A DNA stretch of 64,000 bases, taken from assembly GCA_019916065.1 (NCBI GenBank), contig CM034241.1, positions 17,783,228 through 17,847,227 of the forward strand, read 5' to 3'. The notes beneath the pieces are model-generated. The model saw nothing but the letters and a program-made list of their open reading frames with translations. It did no database searches and was not told where the DNA came from. Source of the DNA: Vitellaria paradoxa. Taxonomy: Eukaryota; Streptophyta; Magnoliopsida; Ericales; Sapotaceae. The position numbers and the translations under genes are program-made. Positions 23,762 to 35,183 of this stretch are shown here, piece after piece (positions within the stretch are counted from its first letter, which is position 1; each line of letters begins with the position of its first letter).

Positions 23762-26700
23762 ATGTCGTTTTGTCTCAGCTCCCAGCTTCGCCGCCTCTGT
23801 CCTCGACCACCACTAGAGCTGTGTCGTACTGTAACCACCCAACCACCACCGAATGTATGTGGTTTCTTTGGGCTTTTCCAAACTAGTTTTTTTTTTTTTT
23901 ATGAAATAAAAAATTGAATCAAAATGAAAATAATCTCAATCAGAAACAGAGCTATACACTGACCAATGGGTCCTGGCTCTCCCAAACATTGCAATATATA
24001 TATATATATATATATGACCAATATATTTATAAATATATATATATTTTTTTAAAATAGCATCCCCAACTCTTTTGCATTGAGCCATAATTTTTGAATTTGT
24101 AAATATTTTAATGGATTTTAATAAATTTTAGTAAATAGTTTTTAAATTTTTAAATATTTTAATGAATTTTAAAAAAATTTAGTAAATAAGTATTAGAAGA
24201 TATTAGTATTATTAGAGAATATTCGTACTATTGTGTTTTCCTTTCTTGTGTTGACAGCCGTAATTGGCTCTATTTCCTTTTCTCTAAAACTTATTTCCTT
24301 TTATGATTGTAACCTTCAATTATAAATAAGAATGCTTGGAGAGGAAAGAAACATACTCCTCAATTCTTGTTTTGATATCCTAACATGGTATCAGAGCAGG
24401 AAAACTAATTAAAAAAAAAACAGAGATACAGAGAGAGAAAGAGAGAGAGTGGCAAACCCGACTTCTACTTACCGCCGACGATCTCTCCGGCAACCAACTC
24501 ATCGGTCGACAGTCCCTGGAAGCTCGCCAGCGACCAGCGACCAAACCCTAGGAGGCACGTTACCAGACGAAGCCGCGGTTGTCCTCACACACCACCTTTG
24601 TTAGTGTGTCAGCCCTCACACGCCAAGGAATCTTCGGTGCATGTAGGCGCGTGACCCACCGACCGACTGCTGGTTTCTTTAACGGCGGTCACATGGCCTG
24701 AGTGACTTCTCTCTGGCTTGCTTGCTCGCTTGGTATTGGCTTCATCTGATGGCTCTGGTTCCTTCGATGTGCTGCTGTTCTTCGCTATGTTGCTGACTAC
24801 TCTGCTATGTCGCTTCCTTTGCTAATTCCCTTTAATCGAGAGATGCTGATTGCTTGTCCTTATTGATTGGTTTGTTCCTTTGCTAGTTTGGTTTGATCCC
24901 TTGCTGGTTTCATCTATTTGTTAATTGTGTGTCTTTGCTGGTTCCCATTAATTGGTGGGTGTTGATTCTTGGTTCTAATCACTTTTTTTAAGACCCTGGA
25001 ACTATTATGGCAAAATCAGAATACCAAATCTTCAATCAAACTGTTTTTCTCAAGGCTGATGATGTTCCTCACTTTCTTACGCCAAGAAATTAAAAGGGGA
25101 CAATTATTTGGGTTGGGCACATACAGTTAAAACCTTCCTCCGAGGCAAGAACAAACTAAAATACATTACTGATGAAGCACCTCTCTCAACTGACCCTACA
25201 TACAATGTTTAGATGAGTGAAGATGCAATCGTAATGGGCCTTTAGTGGCATAATTTAAAGAACTATGTCGCTACCATAATTGAATTTTATGATTCCTCTA
25301 AACGGATATGGGAGTGTCTTACTGAATCCTATTCTCAAAAGAGCAATGTTTCTCAGGTTTATGAGTTATACGAGTAGATGTTCTCAGCCAAACAAGGTGA
25401 TAGATCTCTATCTGAATATTATAGTCATTTAAAAAGTTTATGGGAACAATTGTTGCAATATCATCCCTTTAGTACAGACTTACTACAGCAGAAGAAATAT
25501 TGGGAAGAGTTTATGATAGCTAACTTTTTATCTGGCCTAAATCTTGCCCTCTGAGGATTCAAGGATCAAATTTTGGCAAGTGAGACATTGCCCACTGCAG
25601 CTAGTGCTTACCCCTATATCCAGCGATCTTCATTGGGTAATCGTTCCTCCAGCCCTGATAATACAACTTTACCTATAGATTCTTCTGCTCTGGTTAGCTA
25701 ACACAGTCGTGGGGGGCTTCTCGTGGTTCCCGTGGTGGACGGAACCCTCGTGGTGGTTCTAGAGGTGGAGGACGATCATCTGGCAATAAAAGTGAACACA
25801 AGTGTGCTTTTTATGGAGGAACAAATCATACAGAACCTTATTGTTGGAAGAAGTATGGAAAACCAGAGCAGGCACATCATGTTAATGATCATGGTTCTAC
25901 ACAGCCTTCAATGCCTCCAACTAGTACTTCCATGTCTGATTCTCAGGAGACATACATTTTGAGTTCATCTCAGCTCTAAGAGCTCATCTAGTCATTACGT
26001 GTTTCTAACCCATCTACCTCCACCGTCACTATGGCAAACTCAGGTAACCCTGCTCTTGTAGCCTCTACCTTTCCATCCTAAATTATAGATTCAAGAGCCA
26101 GTTCACATATGTCTAGTAATTGTTCCTTATTCTCTAATCTTCGTTCTCTTAATCATAATATAGTATTAGCCGATGGATCATCTCGTCCTGTGTCTGGTAA
26201 AGGAACTCTTCGTCCCTGTTCATCACTTCATTTAGAGTCTAGCCTTTATGTTCCTCAATTTCCTTTTAATTTACTCTCTGTAAGTCAATTGACTAGATTA
26301 TTAAATTGTTCAATAACTTTTTTTGCAAATTCCTGTGTCTTTCAGGATCTTAAGACGAAGAAGACGATTGGTTCGGGGCATGAGAAGAATGGACTTTACT
26401 ATCTCGATTGTGATCTCTCTCCAGCTCATTCACTTTCTACTGCTCTCCGAACTTCGATCTCTCCCCTTCAGTGGCATTGTCATCTCAGTCACTCATCTTT
26501 GGCAAGATTGAAACTTATTGTGCCAAATTTGAGTCCTGTGTCTAGTTTAGACTGTGAGGCTTGTCAATTTGGCAAACATCACCGTAGTACCTTTTCTAGT
26601 CGTAATAGTAGTCGTGAGTCTGAGTCATTTATGGTTATTCATACTGATGTTTTGGGACCTTCCCGAGTTAAGAGTATCAATGGATTTTTTTATTTTGTCC

Positions 26701-29700
26701 TATTTATTGATGATTTTTCTCATATGACTTGACTTTTTTTAATGAAACAAAGAACTGATTTACCTTCTATCATTTCTGGATTTTATAATAAAATTTTCAC
26801 TCAATTTGATAAGAAATCAAAATCCTTAGATCTGATAATGCCTTAGAATATGTTCAATCTACTATTGATCAATTTTATCTTGAGAAGGGAATTATTCATC
26901 AAACAACCTACCCTCACACTTCTCAACAAAATGGTGTTGCCGAGCGTAAACACCATCACGTATTAGATGTTGCTCACACCTTAATGTTTCAGATGGATGT
27001 TCCTAAAATTTTTTGGGTAGATGCTGTTCTTATCGCATGTTATCTTATTAACAGAGTACCTAAACCTGTCTTGTCAACCAATCTCCATTTTATGTTCTTT
27101 TTCCTGACCGGTTACCCTTTTCTCTTCCTCCACGTGTTTTTGGTTCTGTTGCCTTCGTCCATGTCCTTGGTCCTAGACTTGATAAACTATCCCCTCGTTC
27201 CCGTAAGTGTTTGTTTTTTTTTTTTTTTTTTTTGGGTATTCTTGCACACAAAAAGGGTATCGATGCTACCATCCTGATTCTTGTCGTTATTTTGTCAGTG
27301 CTAATGTCACCTTCTTTGAATCCATAGCTTTCTTTTCTTCTGATGGTGATACTCTATCCTCTGACCTTCTTTCTAGTAAGGGGGCGTCGTCTCCTACTCT
27401 TCCTGCTCCCATCTCTTCAGTATATGTCCTTTTGCCTCCACAATCATCCATTGATTCCACCACTACACATACCCAAGCTCCACAGGAGACTTCTCCTACT
27501 GCTCCTGTTCTTCCCCCTATTCCTCCGCTACCAAAGTGTATCAGCGCGATCGTGATAGGAGGGTGATCTTTCCTTCTCCGACTGAGTCTTCCTCTTCGTC
27601 TGTGGATCCTGCCCCCTCGTCTGATTTGCCCATTGCATTACAAAAAGGTACACGCACTTGTACTCAACATCCTCTTGCTAATCATGTGTCATATCATCGT
27701 CTTTCATCGTCTCTTTTCTCGTTTGTATGTGCCTTGTCGTCTGTGTCTGTTCCATCATCTTATATGCAGGCTTTATCCATTTCAAGATGGAAACATGTTA
27801 TGGATGAAGAGATGAATGCTCTCCATTTGAATCAGACGTGCAAACTCACTTCTCTTCCTCCTGGTAAACAGACTGTTAGTTGTCGTTGGGTTTACACTGT
27901 TAAGTACCTTCCCGATGGGTCTGTTGAACTTCTTAAGGCTCGATTAGTGGCCAAAGGGTATACTCAAACCAATGGTGTGGGCTATACTGAGACCTTTTCT
28001 CCTATGGCTCGCTAAATTCTGTTCGCATCCTCCTTGCGGTGACAGTTAGTCGTCATTGGCCTTTGCATCAGCTTGATATTAAAAATGCCTTCCTTCATGG
28101 TAAGCTGCAAGAAGAGGTCTATATGGATCAAGCACCTGGTTATTCTACTCCAGGCAGTGAGCATTTGATTTGTCGATTGCGACGTGCTATTTATGGGTTA
28201 AAACAATCTCCTTGAGCATGGTTTGACCATTTTAGCTTTGCTCTTATTGAAGTTGGCTTCTCCCGTTCTTCTGCTGATCATTCTGTCTTTAGTCGTTATA
28301 CTTCTTCTGGCACTATCATTGTGATCGTGTATGTTGATGATATTAATCTCTCTGGTGATGATGCTTCTGGTATTGTGGCCTTAAAACGACATCTAGCTAC
28401 TCAGTTTCATACGAAGGATCTTGAAGGACTTCGGTATTTTTTGGGTCTTGAAATTGCTCGTTCGGCTCAGGGCATCTCTATTTGTCAACGCAAGTATGTT
28501 CTAGATTTACTCTTTAAGACTGGTCTATTAGGTGTTCGTCCTGCCGAAACCCCTATGGATCCCTCTACTAAATTGGATACTACTTCTGGTGAACCTTTTT
28601 TTGATGTCAGCCGTTATCGTCGTTTGGTGGGCAAGTTTATTTACCTTACAGTCACTCGTCCTGATATTACTTATGCTGTGGGGGTTGTTAGCCAATTTAT
28701 GCTTGCTCCTCATACTTCTCACTTTGAAGCTGTTTGTCGCATCTTGCGGTACTTGAAATAGTTCCCTGGTCGTGGCCTTCTTTATCGCCCATCTTCCTCA
28801 CTCACTGTCACTAGGTATAGTGATGCCAATTGGGCTGGGAGTCGTACTGATCGTCGTTTGACATCTGGTTATTGCACCTTTGTTGGGGATAATTTAGTGA
28901 CTTGGCGCAATAAGAAGCAGCATGTTGTCGCTCGTTCGAGTGCAGAAACTGAGTATCGTGCTATGGCCCATACTGCATCAGAGATGCTTTGGGTACGCTC
29001 TCTTTTGTGTGACTTTGGGATTGATGTTCCTTTTACCTATACCTATGCACTGTGATAATCAGGCTGCCATCTTCATTGCCAACAATCCCGTGTTTCATGA
29101 GCGCACTAAGCATATTGAAGTTGATTGTCACTTCATTCTTGATTTATTACTATGCCGACAACTGAGTACTACTTTTGTTCGCTCGTCGTCTCAACTGGTT
29201 GATCTTCTTACTAAGCCGCTGCCTCGTCTTGCCTTTCAAACTCTGTCTTCCAAGCTGGGCATTTTTGACATGTATGCTCCAATTTGAGGGGGCTTATTAG
29301 AAGATATTAGTATTATTAGAGAATATTCGTATTATTGTGTTTTCCTTTCTTATGTTGACAGCCATAATTGGCTCTATTTTCTTTTCCTAAAACTTATTTC
29401 CTTTTATGATTGTAACCTTTAATTATAAATAAGAATGCTTGGAGAGGGGAGAAACATACTCCTCAATTCCTGTTTTGATAGCCTAACAATAAGTTTTGAA
29501 TTTCTAAATATTTTAATGAATTTTAATAAGTTTTGATAAATATTTTTCAAATTTTTAAATATTTAAATGAACTTTAATAAATTTTAATAAGTAATTTTTG
29601 AATTTTTAAATTTTAATAAATATTTTCAAATTTGGGAGTGACATGACAGAAAGAGGATAGAATTATAGATGCAGCCATGAATGTGCAATTTCAAGGGATT

Positions 29701-30128
29701 GAGGAGATTGTGGTTGGCCACCGTATCAGGACTCAAGAAAGTGTAGTAAATTTAAATGTAAGAAATTTTTTTTTTTTGGGAGAAATGAACTTTGTTTATT
29801 GCACAATTTCTTATTTCATTTATTATTTATTGAAAATCTTTTTTTATTGTTGGACAGGGTCATTCAAGCTACATGAGGCACTCAATGTGGCCAAACATGA
29901 TACTCCATGATATGTCACCAAATTGTGCTCAATGCGGAAGTATCTTTCCATTATTTTCCCCTTTATGCCTAGCAAGAACAAGCTTAAACCAATCTATGCC
30001 TTTTTTTTTTTTTCCAAGTTCACATAGCGTATTTAATGGTCAAGTTTGGATGGGGCAACCAACTCTTTCGGGTAGCCAAATCTGGGAAAGAGGACAACCA
30101 AGTCAAGTTTGAAGAGGAGGACAATTAA
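23762..30128 (+). CDS. Unidentified small gene, four exons, copia in intron 1
   Basis: Predicted exons 23762-23854, 29650-29757, 29858-29939 and 30019-30128 join in frame (93, 108, 82 and 110 nt) to about 130 residues ending in TAA. All introns are GT-AG: donors gtatgt, gtaaga and gtatct; acceptors gacag, gacag and ccaag. The start [16 protein letters not shown] is Arg/Ser/Leu-rich and lacks acidic residues, like a mitochondrial or plastid transit peptide. Later parts include [19 protein letters not shown], a CAQCG motif, and a charged end KFEEEDN. I do not recognise the family. Intron 1 (5.8 kb) holds copia copy A. The phase agreement supports a real gene, but the model is by eye and exon 3 is the least sure. 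Confidence 0.45.
24191..24385 (+). repeat. 5' LTR of copia copy A
   Basis: Pairs with 29295-29488 and, inverted, with the copy B LTRs. It contains a tataaataaga-like TATA region (about 24322) and ends ctaaca directly before the primer site. Confidence 0.9.
24386..24397 (+). other. Primer-binding site of copia copy A
   Basis: tggtatcagagc is a perfect match to the standard initiator-Met tRNA site of plant copia elements. Confidence 0.9.
25008..29286 (+). pseudogene. Copia copy A gag-pol
   Basis: Gag runs from 25008 ([20 protein letters not shown]) with several stops. The zinc knuckle near 25805 has lost a Cys ([14 protein letters not shown]). The protease motif at 26079-26099 reads stop-IIDSRA instead of W-IIDSGA. 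Then come GAG-pre-integrase [11 protein letters not shown] (about 26470), integrase with IHTDVLGPS and [11 protein letters not shown] (26630-27000), [14 protein letters not shown] (27890), [11 protein letters not shown] (28330), and RNase [15 protein letters not shown] (28900) ending DMYAPI at 29285. A poly(T) run at about 27210-27232 adds another break. Not translatable as a whole. Confidence 0.9.
29295..29488 (+). repeat. 3' LTR of copia copy A
   Basis: Pairs with 24191-24385 and is preceded by the polypurine tract ttgagggggc (29284-29293). It is followed by the duplicated ataag. Confidence 0.9.
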
Positions 30129-30978
30129 GCTTTACGGACATGATGAATAAAATGGATAGTGGTGAAGAGTAGTTTACTTGCTTGCTTTAGTAGTTGTGTC
30201 ATGTCTATATTTTGTGTCTTTTATGTATCTAATGAGTTGTTGGTATTTTTGAGAGATAATTAATCGTGTCTGTATTTTGGAAGATCGTCAGATGAAAGAT
30301 TCGTTTTGCTAATATATATTTCTGTTTTTTGGCGCTTTATGTATCAAATAAGTTGTTGGCACTTTGTATTTCATTGGTAGTTCGTATGAGTTTTAAGATA
30401 TGATCATATGAAAGGTTGTTTATTGGATTTTTTTAACTCTTTGTACTTGTGTCGTGTCCATATCGTGTCATGTTTGTATTCTGACTTTGGGTGGCAGTGA
30501 TTCAAAATTTTGACAGAGTCTCCCCTACTTTTGATCCTACGCCGACATCTTACGTCTCAATCAATACAACAAGAACAACAACATCAACTTAAGTTACACA
30601 CAAGCCATGTAAATTGCCATTCACAAGTCACATTCATAGCCAAATGATATAACAATAATTATTCAAATTTAAATTTTTATTGAATGAATAAAACAATTAC
30701 ATCATTCGAGTACAAGGGAGATATCTCTTGGACATTTAAAAATTACTACGCTTAGGATACAAGGTTGACCTACAAAAAAAAAAAAAAAAATACTAGAACT
30801 ATGAACTACAAGTAAGTAACACATCTGTATTCAACAATCAATCTTCAGCATGTAATCTCTATGCCCTTGGCTCCTCCAACTTCTTCATCCGCAAGTTCTT
30901 CTACCAAAGCTCATCAAGTTAAAGAAGGAGAAATCAATTGGCTTGGAGGGTATTGGTCTCAATTTTTCTTTTTACTTT
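30129..30978. other. Intergenic stretch between two predicted genes
   Basis: Follows the stop of the unidentified small gene and may hold its 3' UTR. AT-rich, with an A run at 30774-30790. No coding or repeat structure is recognised. Confidence 0.4.
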
Positions 30979-31089
30979 CTAATGTTGAGAGTATGCAAAT
31001 GCTTTCTTCCTCTTGATGGCTCCTCCTTGTTTCGATTGTAGCTTTGCCCTCACTCCTACAATTGTTCCAGGAGTATCACACCATTCGTC
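30979..31089 (-). other. Exon-like segment, possible last exon of the TFIIF-beta-like gene
   Basis: On the minus strand it follows a ttaacag acceptor and reads 36 residues to a TAG with no break: DEWCDTPGTIVGVRAKLQS, then GGAIKRKKAFAYSQH. It is basic and looks coding, but I do not recognise it. It cannot be joined in phase to the upstream exons without ignoring the stop at 31330. Confidence 0.3.
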
Positions 31090-31329
31090 CTGTTAATTTT
31101 CAAGATGAGATTCTAATCATATATTAATTGGATGGACTAGTTTCTAACGTTCATGGAAGATAAAATATAACGAAAAAAAGATTGCGGATAATACCACTTA
31201 AATCATCCAATAACAAAACACTAATTGAATTCAATTTTTAGTACTGTAAATGCCACAATTCATCTAGTAATATCTCAATGGATCTCCCTTTCCCTTTTTT
31301 TTAGCAGGAATTCTAGCATATTTGGGGTT

Positions 31330-34099
31330 CTATTCTTCGAAAACATGGTTTTCATTTTCTGCAAATGAAAAAAAAAATAGAAAAATGAAAGCAAGGAATA
31401 TAAAGTGACTTTTTCAAAATATGCATATTTTAAAAATGGTTTTGGTCGACATCCAACAGTGAAGAGAAAAACCCATGCCAATGTGTCAAAAAAGTAGGCC
31501 TATCAAAAAGAATTGTTGTTCAAGTGAAATGGTATATTTTTAGTAAATACCAAGTCTAGCATTCAATAATAAACTTCAGTATATCAAAAGAATATTCTGA
31601 CTCCCAAGATCCAAGATGTTGATTTAGTATTACAGAATCATTATACAAACAGTTAGTCGGAAAGCATATAGGACAGATCACTATATATGCATTAGCATTA
31701 ACATCTCAGATCAGTGGCAACTTCAACAAAGGAAGGAGGTGATTTCCAACTTGTCTGGAATCTGTACCGATTTATAATAAAATTCTATACTTAAGTAAGA
31801 CAGCTTTAATGATGAGCCTATTATCTTCCAGCTATTTTTTTACCACACAAAGTACATGATCAATGAACATTACAAAGTTAGATTGCGTTATTATTGAAAG
31901 TTAAACACGAGCATAGAAAAAGTGGCATTAATAATAGAATTGAATTTATTAAAATCTTTTCAAGTTATTACATGGCATCATATAAAATTACTCTTACAAG
32001 ACATCACCTTAGGGTCCTGCATTGCAAGCCTGGTTCTCTCCCTGGTTCGTTGTGGTGTTTTAGCACATAATTTAGAAATTTATAGGAATATGAAAATTAA
32101 TGGAATACCGCACAAAAATAATGAAGTAAATGGCTGAACTAATTCAGATTACTTGCACTGTGTTTCCTGCCTTTGTTCCAAGTTGTGTTCCCTTTATTTG
32201 CATTGGAAATCCTCATCGATCTCAACTTCTCTTTTTCATCTAAATCCTCTGTGTCTTCACTTGAGGATTGTTGCTGAATCCTTGAGAAGAGAATGAATAG
32301 AATAACCACAAAAAAAGATTGCAGAGTATGAACATTTGGAAAAACTATACAAGGAAAATAGGGGTAGCAATATTTACACTGGGTGCAGAAATCTTTAGAC
32401 CAATCATTCCTGGTAAGGGCCTCATGTGTCTTCCATTATCGTTGTCACTCACCTGAACAAGGATTCAACAAAATAATGAATAGGAGAAGAGACTAGGCTT
32501 TGTATGTTTAGGATGAAGGCAAGAATTTAAAGTAAAGACACCTGTATCTCTCTAGTCTTGGTGATGTATTTGTTTGTCCTTTTGTGACACAGTTTTCCAT
32601 ACTCCTCGATGTTTTCATTATGAGGTTTCATGTCAAATTTGTGCAGTACATTTCCCTCAACAGACAATTTTCCTATAACATAGAAGAAATGTCATCCGTA
32701 TCTGTCAGTTAACTCAACAATTTTGAGAAAAACAAAGAAGACAAACATCATAGAAGAATAATCCAACACTCCAGGCAGTTCAGTGAATTAAAAAAAATTC
32801 ATTCAAAAAATGGACATCTCTTATAAAGATGTAAGTCTCTCCCTTGAAAGCAGGTAGTTGTACTTCAAAATTTAATACTCTAAGAATATCCAGGTAGCAA
32901 AGGACATGATCTTATGATTTGGTACCCATTTACTTGATTGCGTACCCACGAAAAAGATCCGTTAGAAGAGGAGAAGGATATGTCTTTATTCTACATGATG
33001 AAAAGACCAAAAGCTGGGTCTATTTAACATGTGTATGATTCTTGCATGATCTAAAGCAATTGAGTGAACGCATCACAGCATGCAAATGAACATATCATGA
33101 CTCTAACAATTTCTGTAGCTTCTGTTTTTGCTGCAGGATTGACTGGTATTAGATGGCTTCCATTTGAATAGAAGAGAAAGCTTCTGCCTCCCATGTTTTG
33201 AGTCAACAGGTTTCTGACCATTTAAAAAGCAACAAAATGCTTCCATATTATGAAACGAATTGTCCCTTGATTTGAAATATGAAAATACCAGAGCTCTCAT
33301 GGCTATAAAATTCTTCAAATTTCAGGATATTCCAGGACAGTAAAATTATTAATATAACAATGCCATGAATATCTCCTAATAAATGAATTCGCAACCCAGA
33401 GTAATTATGGTTTGGTAAAAAAAAACACAAGCCAAAAAATAAAAAATAAAAATAAAAAAAAGACTTGGAAGCAGATAGCAACATGACAAGGAAGTCATTT
33501 TTACAATTGCCAATGTTCAATCTCAGTGTGGATCATGTAAATGACCAATTCCATTTTTATCCCCAAACGTTGGTTCCCAATCAAAACTAAGTAGAAATTG
33601 AAGATTTGACTCTACGAAAAGAGCTTCAAATATTGCGGAGATTGATGATTTTCTGGGTCAGAAAATCGTGCCAAGTGTTTTAGGGACTTTCCTACAGAAG
33701 TTATCTCTCTCTGTAAGATTGGAAATTTGATAGAAGTTCATTCCCTAGAAATAAACTAAAGTAGCAGAACCACTCTCTATCAACAATCAAAATAATTATG
33801 GCACAAAAACATTTAATCTCAAATTCCATAGAATGAAATTTTATCTGAAGGAAAGCAGATAAGAAAATATGAATAAGGATCATCTCTAAGCACTTCGCAA
33901 GTGTCAACTTAACCTGCCATGGTAGAAGCATTTAATTCATTCATGCCAATGAAAGAAGGCCATAGGATCTCTCTACTCACCATGAGACGATTCAGAAAAC
34001 ACAGACATTGGAATAAAGTCTCTAGATTTGTGCATAGAGTAGCACTTAAGTCCCTTTGCAGATTCAGTGCCCGCCAATTTCATGGTAAACTGATCATCA
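31330..34099 (-). CDS. TFIIF beta (RAP30)-like gene, N-terminally shortened
   Basis: Exons on the minus strand: 34099-33981, 32672-32542, 32452-32378, 32273-32153 and 31358-31330, with GT-AG boundaries and consistent phases. The first three translate into the conserved plant TFIIF beta core: FTMKLAGTES, KSRDFIPMSVFSESSHGKL, EGNVLHKFDMKPHNENIEEY, then SDNDNGRHMRPLPGMIGL. TFIIF beta binds RNA polymerase II and helps it enter the initiation complex. The usual first 80 or so residues, with the WLMKCP region, were not found. The C-terminal winged helix (RRDRGELEDIMFKLFE in plants) is replaced by an unrelated acidic/basic exon and an early stop. It is therefore a truncated paralogue or pseudogene. 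A non-coding exon may lie at 34516-34293. Confidence 0.6.
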
Positions 34100-34644
34100 C
34101 TTAAGCGATTTATGAAAAAATCAGAAGATTGCAAACAAGACAAGTAAGCAAAGAGAAAAAAAAAATAAATCCATCTCATTAACCTGTAAAGGCTGACAAT
34201 TTAAAAAGGATCCAACGGAAGTGAGATTTGGGCGCAACGTCAGCGTAAAATAAGCGAAACCCATCAAATTATAAGCAAAAAATGGAGTTTTAGATTACCT
34301 AAGAAGGCATGAAGAGAGGGTACTCATTCAGTCGGTGAGCAAATCACAAGAATCCGATTTTTGACGAAACTCCATAGTCCTTCCTGCTATTGAATGGAAT
34401 AACACAAACAAAGGATGTTGATTGCTGAAAACAAGTGGCGAAGATGAGGAAGAAGGCCGATGCCGAAGCAAGCGCGAGGTCTGTGAGACCGTAGGAGAGA
34501 TCCTGGTTTGAAACAATTTTTATTTTTTTAATGATTGAAACGACGTCGTTTTTGGAACGAGGGTGTAAAAACTTGGCGTAAGCATAACATTTCGCTTTAA
34601 GAAATAAAGCGATTTATATGAAAATTTTTTGGGGCAAATCCGAG

Positions 34645-34758
34645 GGGTTTTTTACAATAATAATAATATTAATTTAATTATATACAGAAATAGGCTCGCT
34701 GGGGATTATTGACAAAAATGTGCTGGGTGTCGTCAGTGCTATTGACGACACCCTGCTG
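34645..34758. repeat. MULE left terminal inverted repeat (114 bp)
   Basis: Starts gggttttttacaataataat and ends gacgacaccctgctg. No mismatch with the inverse of 42662-42775 was seen. It contains one palindromic GTGTCGTC/GACGACAC unit (34726-34752). Confidence 0.93.
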
Positions 34759-34865
34759 ACATCAGACTAACTACATAAACCGCCAAGCCAAGGACATAAA
34801 CCGCCAAGCCAAGGTGTCGTCGATAGCACTGACGACACCATGTCGTCAGTACCACTGACGACACC
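34726..34865. repeat. Palindromic 27-bp units, left end (three copies)
   Basis: Units at 34726-34752, 34813-34839 and 34839-34865, each GTGTCGTC, about nine bases, GACGACAC. Between the first two is a direct repeat of acataaaccgccaagccaag (about 34774 and 34793). Each unit could form a hairpin or bind a dimeric protein. Confidence 0.85.
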
Positions 34866-35183
34866 CTACGACCACCCACCCCACAATAGTTTATATAATC
34901 CAGCTCCCAAACAGTAAAACATCAACACAACAACAACAACCCTGTTAAAGTCAACAACATTTTCAGATTTTAAGTATAAATTATTACAAACAATTAACAA
35001 AAAAATAAACGCTTCCTTCCTTAATTGCTAAATTAGAGAATAAAATAAAGGATGATTAAACTAAATCAAAACATAAGCAAAATAGTTTTCGATAGCATTA
35101 CACCTCCAATCTAAACCTTTAATTCTAAACTTTTACAAAACATGTTTTGTGTTTACATGTTAAGAAGACAAAAATGTAATGGA

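Larger units (their letters stand above)
24191..29488 (+). mobile_element. Ty1/copia element, copy A, complete but decayed
   Basis: 5,298 bp with LTRs of about 195 bp (24191-24385, 29295-29488), a perfect 5-bp duplication ataag (24186-24190, 29489-29493), primer site tggtatcagagc directly after the LTR, and a polypurine tract ttgagggggc before the 3' LTR. The LTRs differ at about ten positions by eye. The internal region is copia gag-pol with many stops and frameshifts. Same family as copy B at 45243-50701. Confidence 0.92.

Noticed and set aside
23521..23838. 105-residue minus-strand frame
   Set aside because: Overlaps the predicted first exon of the small gene on the other strand, which is better supported by splice-phase agreement.
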